64,000 nt of DNA from Gelatoporia subvermispora B (Eukaryota > Basidiomycota > Agaricomycetes > Polyporales > Gelatoporiaceae): contig KB445795.1 in NCBI GenBank assembly GCA_000320605.2, positions 1,115,867-1,179,866 of the forward strand, written 5' to 3'. The notes beneath the pieces are model-generated. The model saw only the letters and a list, made by a program, of their open reading frames with translations. It had not been told where the DNA came from and searched no databases. Position 1 is the first letter of the stretch; each line of letters starts with the position of its first letter. Below, piece by piece: positions 34,304 through 46,249 of the stretch. A program made the translations under genes and the position numbers.

Positions 34304-36690
34304 ATGGCTCAAAGGTTCCTGTTCCTCTTCACAGCACTCTGGTTGTCTTTGTGGGCCTGTGCGCAGCCATTGGTTGATTTTCAGGTAGCTCAGCCACCTC
34401 CTCTTCCCCAGAACACGAAGCAATGCACGGTTCAAATTCTTGAGTATGTTCCAGGTCATGACATATGACGTGGTGCTCTGCTAATTCAGATGCTGTAGGC
34501 GCACATTCGGCTTCTCGTTTGGGGAGTGAGTAGTCGAGGTCGTTTGCAGAAGATGGAGGACTGACAACGAGTCAGCCCCGAAATTGTCCAGCTTACGTGA
34601 GTACAAATGGCAGCGTGGAGTCTGGAATGAAGTCTTGATCGAAATTCTCAGGCCCCCTACAGATTGTGGGCCCGTCGGCTCGTGGGCGGGAATTAGTCTC
34701 AACTTCACGGTCACATCTAATGGCACGCAGTTCGATCGCCTTGGTACATTCACCTTTGTTCAAGAGGTGCACACGTAGTCACACTCATCCGATAGGTATA
34801 TTCACATTTCAAAACGTGGAAAGTGAGTACGGCAGTTTGTAGGTTATCGATTGCTCACGAAGATATCAGTATGGCGCACATCCACTCCGGAGCCAACAAT
34901 TGGTGATGGTATCATATGGACGTATATCAAAGACGTCACCCGATACATACCCTTGTTCTCGAAACCGGGGACATTCATCTTGCAATTAGACAACCTGTTG
35001 GAAACAGGATTGGATGGACAATACGCAAGTCAGTGTGTCATAACGTCACTATTTCCGCTCGAATTCTGAAGAAACGATCTTCGAAATCTAGCTATTTTAC
35101 AAGCAACATTTTTTGCGTCGTCCCCAGAGCACCCACCCGCCCCTAAGGCAAATACGATTATTCCAGTCACGACTTTGGCGAACAATACTGGGAACGAAGC
35201 GTCGGTTCCCCCCGACTTCTCTGTAGGTGACAGTCTCGACACATCGCGTGATACGTGTCTCCCTCAAGTCTGACTTCATGTTTGTTATAGCTCAATGTCA
35301 CTGTACCGCGCAATGCTGTACAAATATTTGCAGAACTATACGCTTCCGGGAACGGTAACGAAGAATTTTGGGTAACTCGAATAACTCTATCTTGCCCCAT
35401 TCATTGACACGATGACATACCCATTTTCAGTATTTTAACACCGCTGACGAGTTCGTGAACGATCTCCCTGCTGGATTCACCTTTCCAGATGGACCGTTCC
35501 GCGAAGTTCGTATGCTTGTTGACGGCCAGTTAGCAGGTGTTGCTTTCCCGTATGCTGTCATTTTCACTGGGGGTATTCTGCCTTCTTGTTGGAGGTCAGT
35601 GCGAATGATACATTTCAGGACTTGTGCTGTAACTTCCTTCCTTTTCAGACCAATCACCTCCTACGGAGCCCTTGATCTGCCGACCTATTTCATCGATCTA
35701 ACACCATTTGTACCTGTTCTGACTGATGGAAACCCGCACAACATCACCATCGATGTAACCTCAGCGGAAGCAGACCATGCAATCAATCAGAACTGGTTCG
35801 TATCTGGCAACTTGCAAGTGGTTACCGATCCGTCGCCCAAGCCTACCACTGGCACAATAACCGTCTACGATGCTCAGCCATTTGCGGTATCGAACATCAG
35901 CGGAAGCGTCGCGACCAACGGCGACATCATTGTCACCGTCAACGCATCTCGAAGTATCCATATCGAAGCTGATATTGTCAGCGGGAGTGGAGCACATACC
36001 CATGTAGTCTGGTCGCAACAAATGGAATTTTCGAATACTCAGTTCTATTTAGATGATCTGATTATCCAGGTAGGTGCATTGAGGCACCATGATGAGCCGT
36101 GGGCACTAACATCGCGATGCAGAATGTTGTACAGACAGCGAGTGGCACGTTCTTGTCGACCCACAACGGAGTCACGGCGTTGCAGGATATATTCTCATAT
36201 CCTCTTGATATTAACATCACGAGCTTGAACGCTGCGGGCACGACATGTGAGACGAATACATACATACGTTTTCGCAGAAACATTAACGGTAGATGCTTTA
36301 GTCACGACTGATTTCGATCATTCGTACGAACGAACCTCATTACCAAGCCCATTCATACTTGGGTCCACAATCCATAATCATCAAACTGCCTGTGAGTTCG
36401 GTTATTGTCGTACCAGGCACCGCGCTCATGCCAGTACCGTAGCCGGCATCTTCGTCGAGACCGCCCAAGGGAACTTCGGAAACGGCACGAACAACAACAC
36501 CTTCTCATACATTGACAACCTGGGCAACACTTTCAACCGTCAGGTGAACGCGGCGTTCGACAACATCACCTTGGACAATGAAAGCGGTACGCTCGCGCCG
36601 GCGTCACAACCTCGGTTCCCGTTCTTCAAGTTATCGCCCTCGGCACTGCCAAGAGCAAGGCTTCCAGGTGGCCGACAGAGCAGTGGATGA
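34304..36690 (+). CDS. secreted PNGase A-type peptide amidase, copy 1
   Basis: Member of the peptide-N4-(N-acetyl-beta-glucosaminyl)asparagine amidase A family, which releases N-glycans from glycoproteins. An N-terminal signal peptide is clear (MAQRFLFLFTALWLSLWACA), followed by QPLVDFQVAQPPPLPQNTKQ. Conserved blocks: DCGPVGSWAGISLNFTVTSN, SGTPEP-like RTSTPEPTIGDGIIWTYIKD, GTFILQLDNLLETGLDGQY, FPDGPFREVRMLVDGQLAG, ALDLPTYFIDLTPFVPVLTD and NQNWFVSGNLQV. Many Asn-X-Ser/Thr sites are present (NFTV, NGTQ, NVTV, NITI, NASR, NGTN, NITL). About 11 introns. The C-terminus ends RLPGGRQSSG: relative to copies 2 and 3 the stop is replaced by CAG, adding four residues. The family call is strong; the exact substrate is unknown. 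Confidence 0.88.
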
Positions 36691-36807
36691 TATCAAGATG
36701 TGTAGTTAGAAAGATGTTGACACTGTAACTGGTTGTTACCCTTGAGCATATGGTGCTTGTGAGGTGGCAATCTAACGCATCGCCTTCTGTCCAATTGTAC
36801 GCGGCCA

Positions 36808-36816
36808 TATATAAAG
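36808..36816 (+). promoter_or_regulatory. TATA box of PNGase A copy 2
   Basis: TATATAAAG in CCATATATAAAGCA, 71 bp before the ATG at 36879. It is identical over 14 bp to the copy-1 box. Confidence 0.7.
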
Positions 36817-36878
36817 CACGCGATGAGGAGCCCCCTGAGTACATTGAAAGACCCGTTCCTGTGAGGTGCTGTCCCATC

Positions 36879-39275
36879 ATGATCCGGAGGTTCCTGTTCC
36901 TGTTCTCAGCGCTTTACATGCTTCTGCGAGCTTGCGCACAACCTCTGGTGGATTTCCAGGTAGCCCAGCCACCTCCTCTTCCTCAAAACGCGCAGCAATG
37001 TACAATCCAAATTCTCGAGCGAGTTGCGAATTACAAGGTAGGGTATAAGCTTTTGCTGATCCGGGCGCTATAGGCGCACATTCGGGAACTCTTTCGGAGA
37101 GTACGTCAATGGATTTCTTGGTGTACATCTTCGTATAGCTAATGACATATTAGTCCCGAAATCGTCCAATTCACGTAAGTGTATATGAACTCATGGGTTT
37201 TAGCGGAGAACTCGAACTTCAAATCATACATACCGAAATATGCAGCCCCCCCACGGATTGTGGACCCGTCGGCTCATGGGCGGGGATAAGTCTCAACTTC
37301 ACCGTAACCTCCAACGGTACACAATTCGATCGTCTCGGTATGGTTACCATCTATCAGAGGTGTCACATACTCAGTCTCATCACATAGGTATTTTCACATT
37401 CCAGAACGTTGAAAGTAAGCGGAAAGGCTCCATCATTTGCTAGTTGCTTATCTCGATATTAGTATGGCGCACATCCACTCCGGAGCCGATACCTGGCGAT
37501 GGGATCATATGGACGTACATCAAAGACGTCACTCGATACATACCCTTGTTCTCGCAGCCGGGGACGTTCATCTTGCAGTTAGACGACTTGCTGGAAACAG
37601 GATTAGATGGGCAATACGCAGGTCAGTGTGTAGTAGCACCGCGTCTCCTCCAAGTGTTGAACAGAGATCTCTTGCACCCTAGCGATGTTGCAGGCAACCT
37701 TCTTCGCGTCGTCCACAGAGCATCCGCCGGCTCCCAAAGCGAACACGATTATTCCGGTCACGACATTAGCAAACAATACTGGCAACGAAGCATCTGTTCC
37801 TCCAGGCTTTTCTGTACGTGTTTGCGTCTTTGGTCTCTCGTGTCTTCCGGATGTTGGCGAGAATTGGTGAGAATTAATTTTGTGACTGGACAGCTGAACG
37901 TCACTGTACCGCGCAACGCCGTGCAGATATTCGCAGAACTCTATGCCTCCGGTAACGGTCAGGAGGAATTCTGGGTAGATCTCTTTATACTGTCCTGCAT
38001 GGTTCACTGATACTTGTTTGCAGTATCTCAACACTGCTGACGAATTCGTAAACAGTCTTCCTGCTGGATTCGCTTTCCCGGATGGACCATTCCGCGAAGT
38101 CCGTATGCTCGTTGACGGCCAGTTGGCAGGTGTTGCTTTCCCGTATGCCGTCATCTTCACTGGTGGCATCATGCCCCCTTGCTGGAGGTCAGTACATATA
38201 TTGGCACCCTCTTATATCGATGATCTGAGGCTTCCACGTCGTCAGCCCGATTACCTCATACGGAGCTCTTGACTTACCAACATATTTCATCGATTTGACA
38301 CCTTTTATACCTGTCCTGACCGATGGTAATGCCCACAACATCACCATTGATGTAGCCTCGGCGGAAGCAGACCATGCGATTAATCAGAATTGGTTCGTCT
38401 CCGGAAACCTACAAGTGATTACGGACCCGTCATCCAGTCCTACCACTGGTAACATCACAGTTTACAACGCTCAGCCTTTTGCGGTATCGAACACCAACGG
38501 AAGTGTGGCACCTGATGGAGATATCATTATCACTGTCAATGCCTCCCGCAGCATTTATATCGAAGCAGATATTGTCAGCGGAAGCGGAGTATATACCCAT
38601 GTGGTCTGGTCACAGGAGATGGAGTTCTCGAACACCCAATTTTATCTAGATGATCTCAACGTTCAGGTGAGTGTCATGAAATCATGATAGGATGACTCGA
38701 ATTGCTTACAGCGAGACGTAGAACGTTGTGCAGACAGCGAACGGCACATTCCTGTCGATGCACAATAGTATTGCGGTGTTGCAAGATAACTTCTCGTACC
38801 CTCTTGCTATCAATATCACAAGCGTGAATGCCACAAACATAACAAGTGAGTATGCATGCAATTACAAAATCTCCGAAAAACTGATGACACATGTCTAAGT
38901 CATGGCGGACTTCGACCATTCGTATGACCGGACCTCACTACCAAGCCCATTCATTCTGGGCTCCTCAATCCATAACCATCAGACTGCCTGTGAGTCCAAG
39001 GACCCTTTTGTATGCACAAAACTCATCCTAGTGACGTAGCCGGCATCTTCGTGGAAACGATTCTAGGGAACTTCGGAAACGGCACGAATAACAACACCTT
39101 CTCATACATCGACAACCTGGGCAACACCTTCAACCGTCAGGTGAATGCGGCTTTCGAGAACATTACCTTGGACAACGAAAGCGGAACACTTGCACCGGTC
39201 TCACAACCCCGGTTCCCATTCTTCAAGTTGTCTCCCCCTGCACTACCAAAAGCAAGACTTCCAGGTGGACGCTAG
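36879..39275 (+). CDS. secreted PNGase A-type peptide amidase, copy 2
   Basis: Tandem paralog of copy 1, 188 bp downstream and same strand. The signal peptide is MIRRFLFLFSALYMLLRACA and the mature start is QPLVDFQVAQPPPLPQNAQQ. All blocks of copy 1 are present with few changes: DCGPVGSWAGISLNFTVTSN, GDGIIWTYIKDVTRYIPLF, NVTVPRNAVQIFAELYASGN, FPDGPFREVRMLVDGQLAG, NQNWFVSGNLQVITD and ESGTLAPVSQPRFPFFKL. It ends LPGGR at TAG 39273-39275. Introns lie at the positions seen in copy 1. No disabling change was found in the exons read. The duplication looks recent, since exon sequences differ mostly at third positions. Confidence 0.88.
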
Positions 39276-39573
39276 AACAGCGGATGACATCTAGAATGTG
39301 TAGTATCCAAGATATGCTGTGAATAGCTGGTACCCTCGAGAATATGATCCTTGTGAGACGGCAATCTATCACGCCGCTCTTTCTCCTTCCTGCCGGCACG
39401 GCGCGCTGCGCCCCAGCGTCCTCTTGTAAGAATGCAGCGTCCTCAGAATCGCGGCAAGCGATGAAGCCCGCATGTGACCGGTGTTGAACGTCACGCAGCT
39501 CCGTGTTGAGACGGTAATGGGTCGGTGCTTGGGTCCTATCTGGTGAAGACTAGGGCCGAGCTGCCAAACACGT

Positions 39574-42500
39574 TCAGAACAGACCGACCACGCGGCCGGT
39601 CTCGGCGTCTAGGTCAACTTCCCAGAATCCTACATTACTTATCAGCAACCGATGTGTTCATTGCGGCGTGAGATGCATACCTGGGCGCGTTCCAAGACCT
39701 GGCATGGTCTGCATGTCGCCGAGAAGAGGGTAGAGGAATCCGGCTCCGGCAGACAGACGAACAGCACGGATAGGCACGGTGAAGCCTGCAGTAAAACATG
39801 AGACAAAGCAACTGGGTTAGATGATGATTGAGCACGAACCAGTCGGCACGTTCCTCAACTTCGGATCATGGGAGAACGAGTACTGTGTCTTGGCCATGCA
39901 GACTGAAGCCTGGTCAATCCTAGGGCATGTCTATGAGGCTGAGGATACTCACTAGGCAGGTTAGCATATCCTTGGCGGGTGTAAGTCTCCACCTGGGTAC
40001 GAGCCTGCTCGCTGAGCTCAATGCCATCGGCACCGTACACTTCGCGACAGATGATAGTAATCTTCTCCTCAATGGGTAGGTTGACGTCGTACAAGAAACG
40101 GAAGTCCGAGGGGCTCTCGCAGATTGTGACGACCGCCTCGGCAAGCGCACGTGCACCAGCACCACCCTCCGCCCAGTGGTTGCTGACGACAGCGCCATCC
40201 GCACCTCCCGCAAGGGCTTCCGCCCGAACGAGCTGGAGCTCCGCCGGGGTGTCAGAACTATCAGATGGAAGCAATCAGAGTCGAATTCGGTAATGAAAGC
40301 ACACTCTAGCGACTTACGCAAACTGGTTGATGGCGACAATAACCTTCAGGCCGAACTTGCGCGCGTTCTCAATGTGCTTGACAAGGTTCTTGCAACCCTC
40401 ATGGAGCGTGACAAGATCCTCTTTAGTGTACGTGTCGTGCAGCGGCTTGCCAGGAGTGACGTCGGGTCCACCACCGTGCATCTTAAGCGCACGCGTGGTC
40501 GCGACGATGACAGTCGCGTCGGGGGTAAGGCCACTTACGCGGCACTTGATGTTGCAGAACTTCTCCATGCCCATATCGGCACCGAAGCCACCTTCGGTCA
40601 GGACGTAACCGACGCGCTCCGGGCCATCACCCTCCTCGGTTCCGGCGAGCTTCAGCGCGACGCGATCCGCAAGAATAGAAGAGTTACCGTGCGCGATGTT
40701 CGCGAACGGACCTGCGTGTACGAAAACAGGAGTACCCTAGGAAAAGCCTGCGTGAACCCCTGAACACCAGACACATGTTGTGAGTGGAGCGTACCTCGAG
40801 AGTCTGCATCAGATTTGGTTTAACGGCATCCTTCATAAGCACCGCAAGCGCTCCGCCGCAACCAATGTCGTCTGCCGTGATGGGCTCGCCGCGCTTGCTG
40901 GTCGCGACAACCATAGCACCCAGACGCTCGCGCATATCCTGGAGACCAGTAGTCAGCGCGAGGACGGCCATGCACTCGCTCGCGACCGAGATATCGAAGC
41001 CCGTCACGCGCTCGTGACCCTGCTCCGTGGGGTTCTGGCCAACGGTGATCTTGCGCAGGAAGCGATCGTTCACGTCAATAACACGGTTCCAAGTAATCGT
41101 CTCTGGATCGACGTCGAGACGTGCAAAGCGGTTGATCTCTTCGGGGGTGAGGTCGTTCGGGTTAGTCTTCTCAATACCCAATTTCTTCAGACGCTTAAAC
41201 ATAAGCGGCGCAAACTCGCGCTTGCCCTTCTTGGTGGGTACAAGACGGCTGTACAGCGCCTTGTCGCTCTGAGTAGCCTCGTGGAACATACGAGCATCGA
41301 GAGCAGCAGCTGATTAAAATATCAGAATTCCGCAAAGCCCCGGAACCAGTAAGACATACCAAGAAGGTTATTTGCAGCAGTGACTGCATGAATGTCACCA
41401 GTCAGGTGCAAGTTGAACTGCATCCTATTAAATTCGTTGTTCCAATGATGTCATAACTGTACTCACCTCGTCCATAGGAATGACCTGACTGTATCCTCCT
41501 CCGGCGGCTCCTCCCTTTATTCCGAACGTAGGTCCTTGGCTAGGCTGACGCACGCAAGCGAACGCGGGGCGACCAAGATGAGCACCAAGAGCCTGTGCAA
41601 GACCGATCGTTGTCGTCGACTTTCCCTCTCCGAGAGGAGTAGGCGTGATCCTGACCGAATATCAATGACGGTTGCAGCTCTAACCACGAGACACTCACCC
41701 GGAAATAACAATGTACTTGCCGTCCTTGCGGTGAACGAGGCGGTCGAGCACACTCAGTTCGACCTTAGCTTTGTATTTGCCGTACAGCTCAACCTCATCA
41801 GGCAAAAGACCAATCTCATGGGCAAGCTGAGCGATCGGCTTCGGCGTCTGCGCCATAGCAATCTCGATATCACTTGGGACCTTCTCCTTGATGTCCAGTT
41901 TGAGCGGCTTGACCTTCAGTCCGCGTGCCTTCTCCCAGAGACGCTCAGCCGACTTGAGGGTGTTGACCATGAGCATAGCGACGGTCATCGGACCGACACC
42001 CCCAGGCACCGGGGTGATGTGCGACGCAACAGTGGAGGCCGACGCAAAGTCGACATCACCGACAAGACGTTGACCTGACTTCTTGGTGGCATCTATGAGG
42101 TGACAGTGTCAATTTCCATTTGCTGGGGCATCAAATTCAATTCGGGGCGCACCGGGAATGTAGTTCGTGCCCACATCAATCACAACAGCACCCGGCTTGA
42201 GCCATGATCCTTGCACGAATTCCGGCTTGCCAATCGCTGAGACGACAATATCGGCGTCTTTGACCTGCAGGTGACCCCGTAAGCGCCCTCTTCATATATT
42301 GTCATTGGCTCCGAAACGTACGATCTCAGGGAGGTTCTTCGTACGACTGTGGCATTGCGTGACAGTAGCATCGCGATTGCGCAGCATAGCTGCGACGGGC
42401 GTGCCGACGATGTCGCTGCGGCCGAGGACGACTGCACGAGAGCCGGCAATCTGCACACCAGTCGAGTCCAGGAGTCGGATGACACCAGCAGGGGTGCATG

Positions 42501-43079
42501 GGGCAAAAAGAGGCTCCGATGCGCGAGACGAGAGATGACCGATGTTGTATGCGTGGAAGCTACAACCAACTGTAAGATACGATATCGCAATGAATAGTAA
42601 AAACATACCCGTCTACATCTTTCTCGGGGCTGACGGCCTCCGTGACAGTGCGTTCGCCATCAACGCCGACGTGAGGACCGAGAGGAAGCTGAACCAGAAT
42701 ACCGCTGATCGTCTGATCGTCGTTGAGCTGCTTGACTATCGAGACGACATCCTCGACCTCGGCCTCGGCGGGGAGAGTGACATGCTTAAACTTGATGCCG
42801 ACCTCCTCAGCGGCCTTGGCCTTCATGCGGACATAGACAACGGAGTCCGGACGTGCGCCCGCCTGGATGATCGCCAACTGCGGCTGGAAGCGGGGGAACT
42901 GGGACTGGAGGGACTTGATCCGTCCTGCGGTCTCTTCACGGATCGACCTGAATGCACACAAGCACGGTGGCGGCGATAATCAATGCCTGCAAATTGAGTA
43001 CGGACGTCGACGCTGCAACTCACTTCGCGACGGCGGTGCCGTCGATAATATTCGCAGTGCCAGCAGGAGCAGTAGACAT
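39574..43079 (-). CDS. ADE3: C-1-tetrahydrofolate synthase, trifunctional
   Basis: Cytosolic-type enzyme with methylenetetrahydrofolate dehydrogenase, methenyl cyclohydrolase and formyltetrahydrofolate synthetase activities, feeding purine and thymidylate synthesis. The start [19 protein letters not shown] is at 43077-43079. The N-terminal domain has [13 protein letters not shown] (active-site Tyr/Lys), [16 protein letters not shown] motif [13 protein letters not shown] and [15 protein letters not shown]. The synthetase domain has the P-loop [70 protein letters not shown] and NQF followed by DTPAEL. It ends [13 protein letters not shown] at 39574. About nine introns. No transit peptide is evident, so the cytosolic form is expected. 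It lies head-to-head with the GrpE gene. Confidence 0.95.
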
Positions 43080-43550
43080 GGTTCGAGAGGGAGAAAGGGA
43101 ATGGGGTGAGGATGGCCGGCTAGAGGGGTTAAGCCAGCGAGGGAGCGCGCAGCGGAGGAAAACGGTGACCCGCATCGGCTCACGCGCACGCGCTATTTGC
43201 CGCTGCTTGGCCGATGGTACGCGAGCTCGAGCTCGCTGTCTGGCACGACGAGTAGCCTCAGTCGCGTCGCAGGCGCGTTTAGAGCAGCGAAACACACGAC
43301 CGTGTGCGCCTGTGAACGAGCGGACTGATTCGGCTGGAGTCACCGGGTTGTAGAAAGGAATTTCGTCGGCCGTGTCTGCGAAAGCCCGCGCCCTGCGTGC
43401 TACCCCGGAACGCACGTGACGAGAACGCCCAAAAATTTGGGACGAGCAGCGCGCGTCTGCTTTCTCAGAGACGTCTAGCGTCTCCGCAACACCTCGCCGT
43501 CATCCTCACCGACCCATTTCCTTCCTCCCTCCACCTCTTCACGACACATC
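43080..43550. promoter_or_regulatory. divergent promoter region ADE3/MGE1
   Basis: 471 bp between two divergent ATGs, GC-rich and with repeated CGCGC and GAGCTCGAGCTCG-type motifs near 43220. No TATA box is seen. It contains the 5' ends of both genes. Confidence 0.45.
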
Positions 43551-44362
43551 ATGAGCCGTGCACACGCATTCCAGCTCTTCCGCTCTGCTTCGAGCTCGCT
43601 CGCTGCTCGCAATGTCGCGCTTTCGGCGCCCCCAGCAGCCCGGAGAGCGGTCCTCGGTGCACGATGCTACTCCGACAGCAAAACCCCGTCGGACAACGCA
43701 GCACCTGCAGAGGGCGCCGAGAAGGCTCCCTCGACACCAGAGGAGGAGTGTCTGCAGAAGCTCAAGGCGAAAGAGACAGAGGTCACCGATCTGACGGTAC
43801 GCACCGCTCGTGTGCACCAGCGCACGGAATCGGTCTACGCTGCGTCTCGTCCACATGCTAAACCCGCTGTCTTTAGGGCCGCCTACGATACCTCCAGGCG
43901 GACTTCCTGAACCTGCAGCGCAACGCTGCAAGAGAAAAGGAGCAGACGCGTGACTTTGCCATTACTCGTTTCGCCTCCGACCTCCTTGAAACCGTTGACG
44001 TGCTCGACATGGCTCTCAAGTCCGTCCCCCAATCTGCCCTCCAGAATGCTTCCGCCGCCGCCTCCTCTGAACCCTCCCTGGCTGAGCCACCACAAAAGAC
44101 CGGCGAACAATATCTCTCCGAGCTTCACACTGGCGTCGAGATGACGCACCGACTCCTGCTGCAGACCCTCTTCCGGTATGGCGTCAAGCCGTTTGACCCT
44201 ACTGGCGACAAGTTCGACCCGAACCGTCATGAAGCCCTCTTCCAGGCGCCCGTCCCGGATAAGGAGCCTGGAACCGTGTTCAACTGCCAGAAGACCGGCT
44301 ACATGATCAAGGACCGTGTACTGAGGGCAGCCCAGGTTGGTGTTGTCCAGGACAAATCATAG
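43551..44362 (+). CDS. MGE1: mitochondrial GrpE nucleotide exchange factor
   Basis: Mge1, the exchange factor for matrix Hsp70 in import and folding. Two exons: 43551-43796 and 43877-44362, joined in phase 0, giving 243 residues. The N-terminus is an Arg/Ser/Ala-rich presequence (MSRAHAFQLFRSASSSLAAR) with no acid for about 45 residues. The coiled-coil follows (EEECLQKLKAKETEVTDLTG then RLRYLQADFLNLQRNAAREK). The beta-domain has KFDPNRHEALFQAPVPDKEP and the GrpE signature region VFNCQKTGYMIKDRVLRAAQ then VGVV. An Ala/Ser/Pro insertion (QNASAAASSEPSLAEPP) lies between the helices. Length and domain order are normal for the family. Confidence 0.95.
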
Positions 44363-44484
44363 CCGCTGCAGGCTTGCGTGTCGTCCCGGCATGATGATAG
44401 GGGACGCCGACTGCGCCGGAGCATCGGCGAGTAGGAGGACTAGGGAGGTACTCCGGTAAAGCTTATGGTAGCTCTCATAATCAA

Positions 44485-45977
44485 TTACGAATCTCGACTC
44501 CGAACTTTTCTTGTACGCGTGATGCCACTTGCTCGTGGAGGGCGTTTGCTTCCTCATCCGTCAAGGACCTAGATTGAGCGGTTCGTCAACTTCACATGCA
44601 TAGATGACATTGTACCACGTACTTGTCCATTGACCGGTAATTGATCCGGAAGCACTTGCTGGTTCGCTTGGTCTTCGGGTGTGTGAACTGATCAATCTGG
44701 AAGGATACCTCAGGACCCAGGATCCCACCAGCTATCGGCCTGAGGCACATACCAACTCAACGGTTTCGGCGAGATCTCCGACCGTATCACGCACGACATC
44801 GCAGAAGTCGTTATCATGCAGCCCAGTTCCAGGGAGCCAGAAGCTGAGGTCCCTGCTATTTGGCGGGTATTTTGAGTATGCCTTGAACGTGGTTACTTTG
44901 CCAGGCGAGAACTGGGACAGGAACCGCTCATCCTGTGACCAGAACAGCCTGATATCCGGAATAGAGAAGAGGAACATTGCCAGTCGCTCCAATCCAAGAC
45001 CGAAGGCCCAGCTTATGCTATCAGGCACATCTACGTGTCATAGACGTTGTGAGAACCTCAGAGCCTATGTGAAAGTAGAATGACGCACTTGAGCGGTCGA
45101 GTGTTGATTGCTTGACGACACCACAGCCAAGAATCTCGAGCCATTTCCCGCGGTAAAACACTTCCACCTCATAGCTCGGGCTCGTGAATGGGAAGTACGC
45201 CTCAATCCATCGCACTCTGACCGGTTCCGTCGATGCGCCGTGCCCACCGAAAAGCTTCAGGATCAAGCTGTTCAGAGACAACTTCAAGTGGTGGGCTACG
45301 AGCGCCGATGTTTCTGGGTCATGTTCGGGTTGTACAGGGTTCGTTGATGAGATGTGCGGTATGTCCTCTATTTCTATGTTTGCGCGCTCAAGTTCAGACG
45401 CGAGACGCGCCGTATCGTTTGCAAGCTCCTGCATTCCAGTCTTGTCGTTGGAGAAAACACGTGCGCCCTCCATCTGATGGAAGACAGGGTAATGCGACGC
45501 GTCGATCTCGTCGCGCCGGTACACGTCTGCGGAAAGGAGCCACTTGCGCTCGCCAGCCCTGAACGTCTCGACCTCGTGCGCGGACGTGTGTGTCCGTAGC
45601 ATGAGCCCGCGATTGATGTAGTAGCTGTCGCTCAGCGCGCGACCAGGGTGGTCCTCGGGAAACCCGAGGTCGTCAAAGTTGCGCGCAGGCGTGACGAGAG
45701 GGGAGACGTCCGAGATGGCGGTGAACCCAGTGAAATGCGCCTCGATGAGCCCGCGGATAATCCCAAGAGGGTGCGCAGGTTTTCGATGAAGGTCGCGGCC
45801 GAGCTTCTCCGCGATGGAGGACGTGATGTTAGTTACATCGTCTGTCGCGTACTCCTTGCCCAGTAGAGAGACCGTCGACGGACGCGGTGCTTGCGCTGAG
45901 AGCAGCCGCCGAGAGATGGAGATATTAGCGCGAGCGACGCGTGCAGGAGCAACGAGGCGACATAGCAGAGCCGTCAT
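44485..45977 (-). CDS. MSF1: mitochondrial phenylalanyl-tRNA synthetase
   Basis: Single-chain class II synthetase charging mitochondrial tRNA-Phe. The chosen ATG at 45975-45977 gives MTALLCRLVAPARVARANIS, an import-type N-terminus; the open frame extends further but without need. Class II motifs: HPLGIIRGLIEAHF, NFDDLGFPEDHPGRALSDSY, LMLRTHTSAHEVE, motif 2 RRDEIDASHYPVFHQMEGAR, EVFYRGKWLEILGCGVV, and motif 3 WAFGLGLERLAMFLFSIPDI. The C-terminal anticodon-binding (FDX-ACB) domain begins FKAYSKYPPNSRDLSFWLP and ends with GVEIR at TAA 44485-44487. About three introns. It converges on MGE1 with 122 bp between the stops; both products act in mitochondria. Confidence 0.94.
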
Positions 45978-46249
45978 CGGCTCAGAGGAGCAGCTTGAAC
46001 CAAGAAATGTCGGGGGGCACGATGAGCACGAACAGGCAAACGCGCTGAGCTCGCTGCCGCCGGTAGCCCTGGGACAAAGTGTAACGCGTGACTCGTGATC
46101 GCGCTCCCAGGTCACGCTGATCTAAGCGCCCTTCCGCCACCACCGCGCCGCCGCTGCGCAGGCACCAATCCACTCACCGCTCTCATCTACACCAAGCGGT
46201 CTGAACCCGTTGGTCCTCAAAGTTTTATTGACTTCGAAACAAATCCAAC
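45978..46249. promoter_or_regulatory. bidirectional promoter interval MSF1/nuclear protein
   Basis: 272 bp between two divergent ATGs. Alternating GC-rich and mixed sequence; no TATA box seen. Confidence 0.4.

Noticed and set aside
34304..39275. Possibility that one of the tandem PNGase A copies is a pseudogene
   Set aside because: All conserved blocks and splice sites I could read join in frame in both copies.
40176..40763. 195-codon plus-strand frame, with further long frames at 40780-41313 and 41536-42078
   Set aside because: They lie exactly antisense to conserved ADE3 exons; codon bias of the real gene keeps the opposite strand open.
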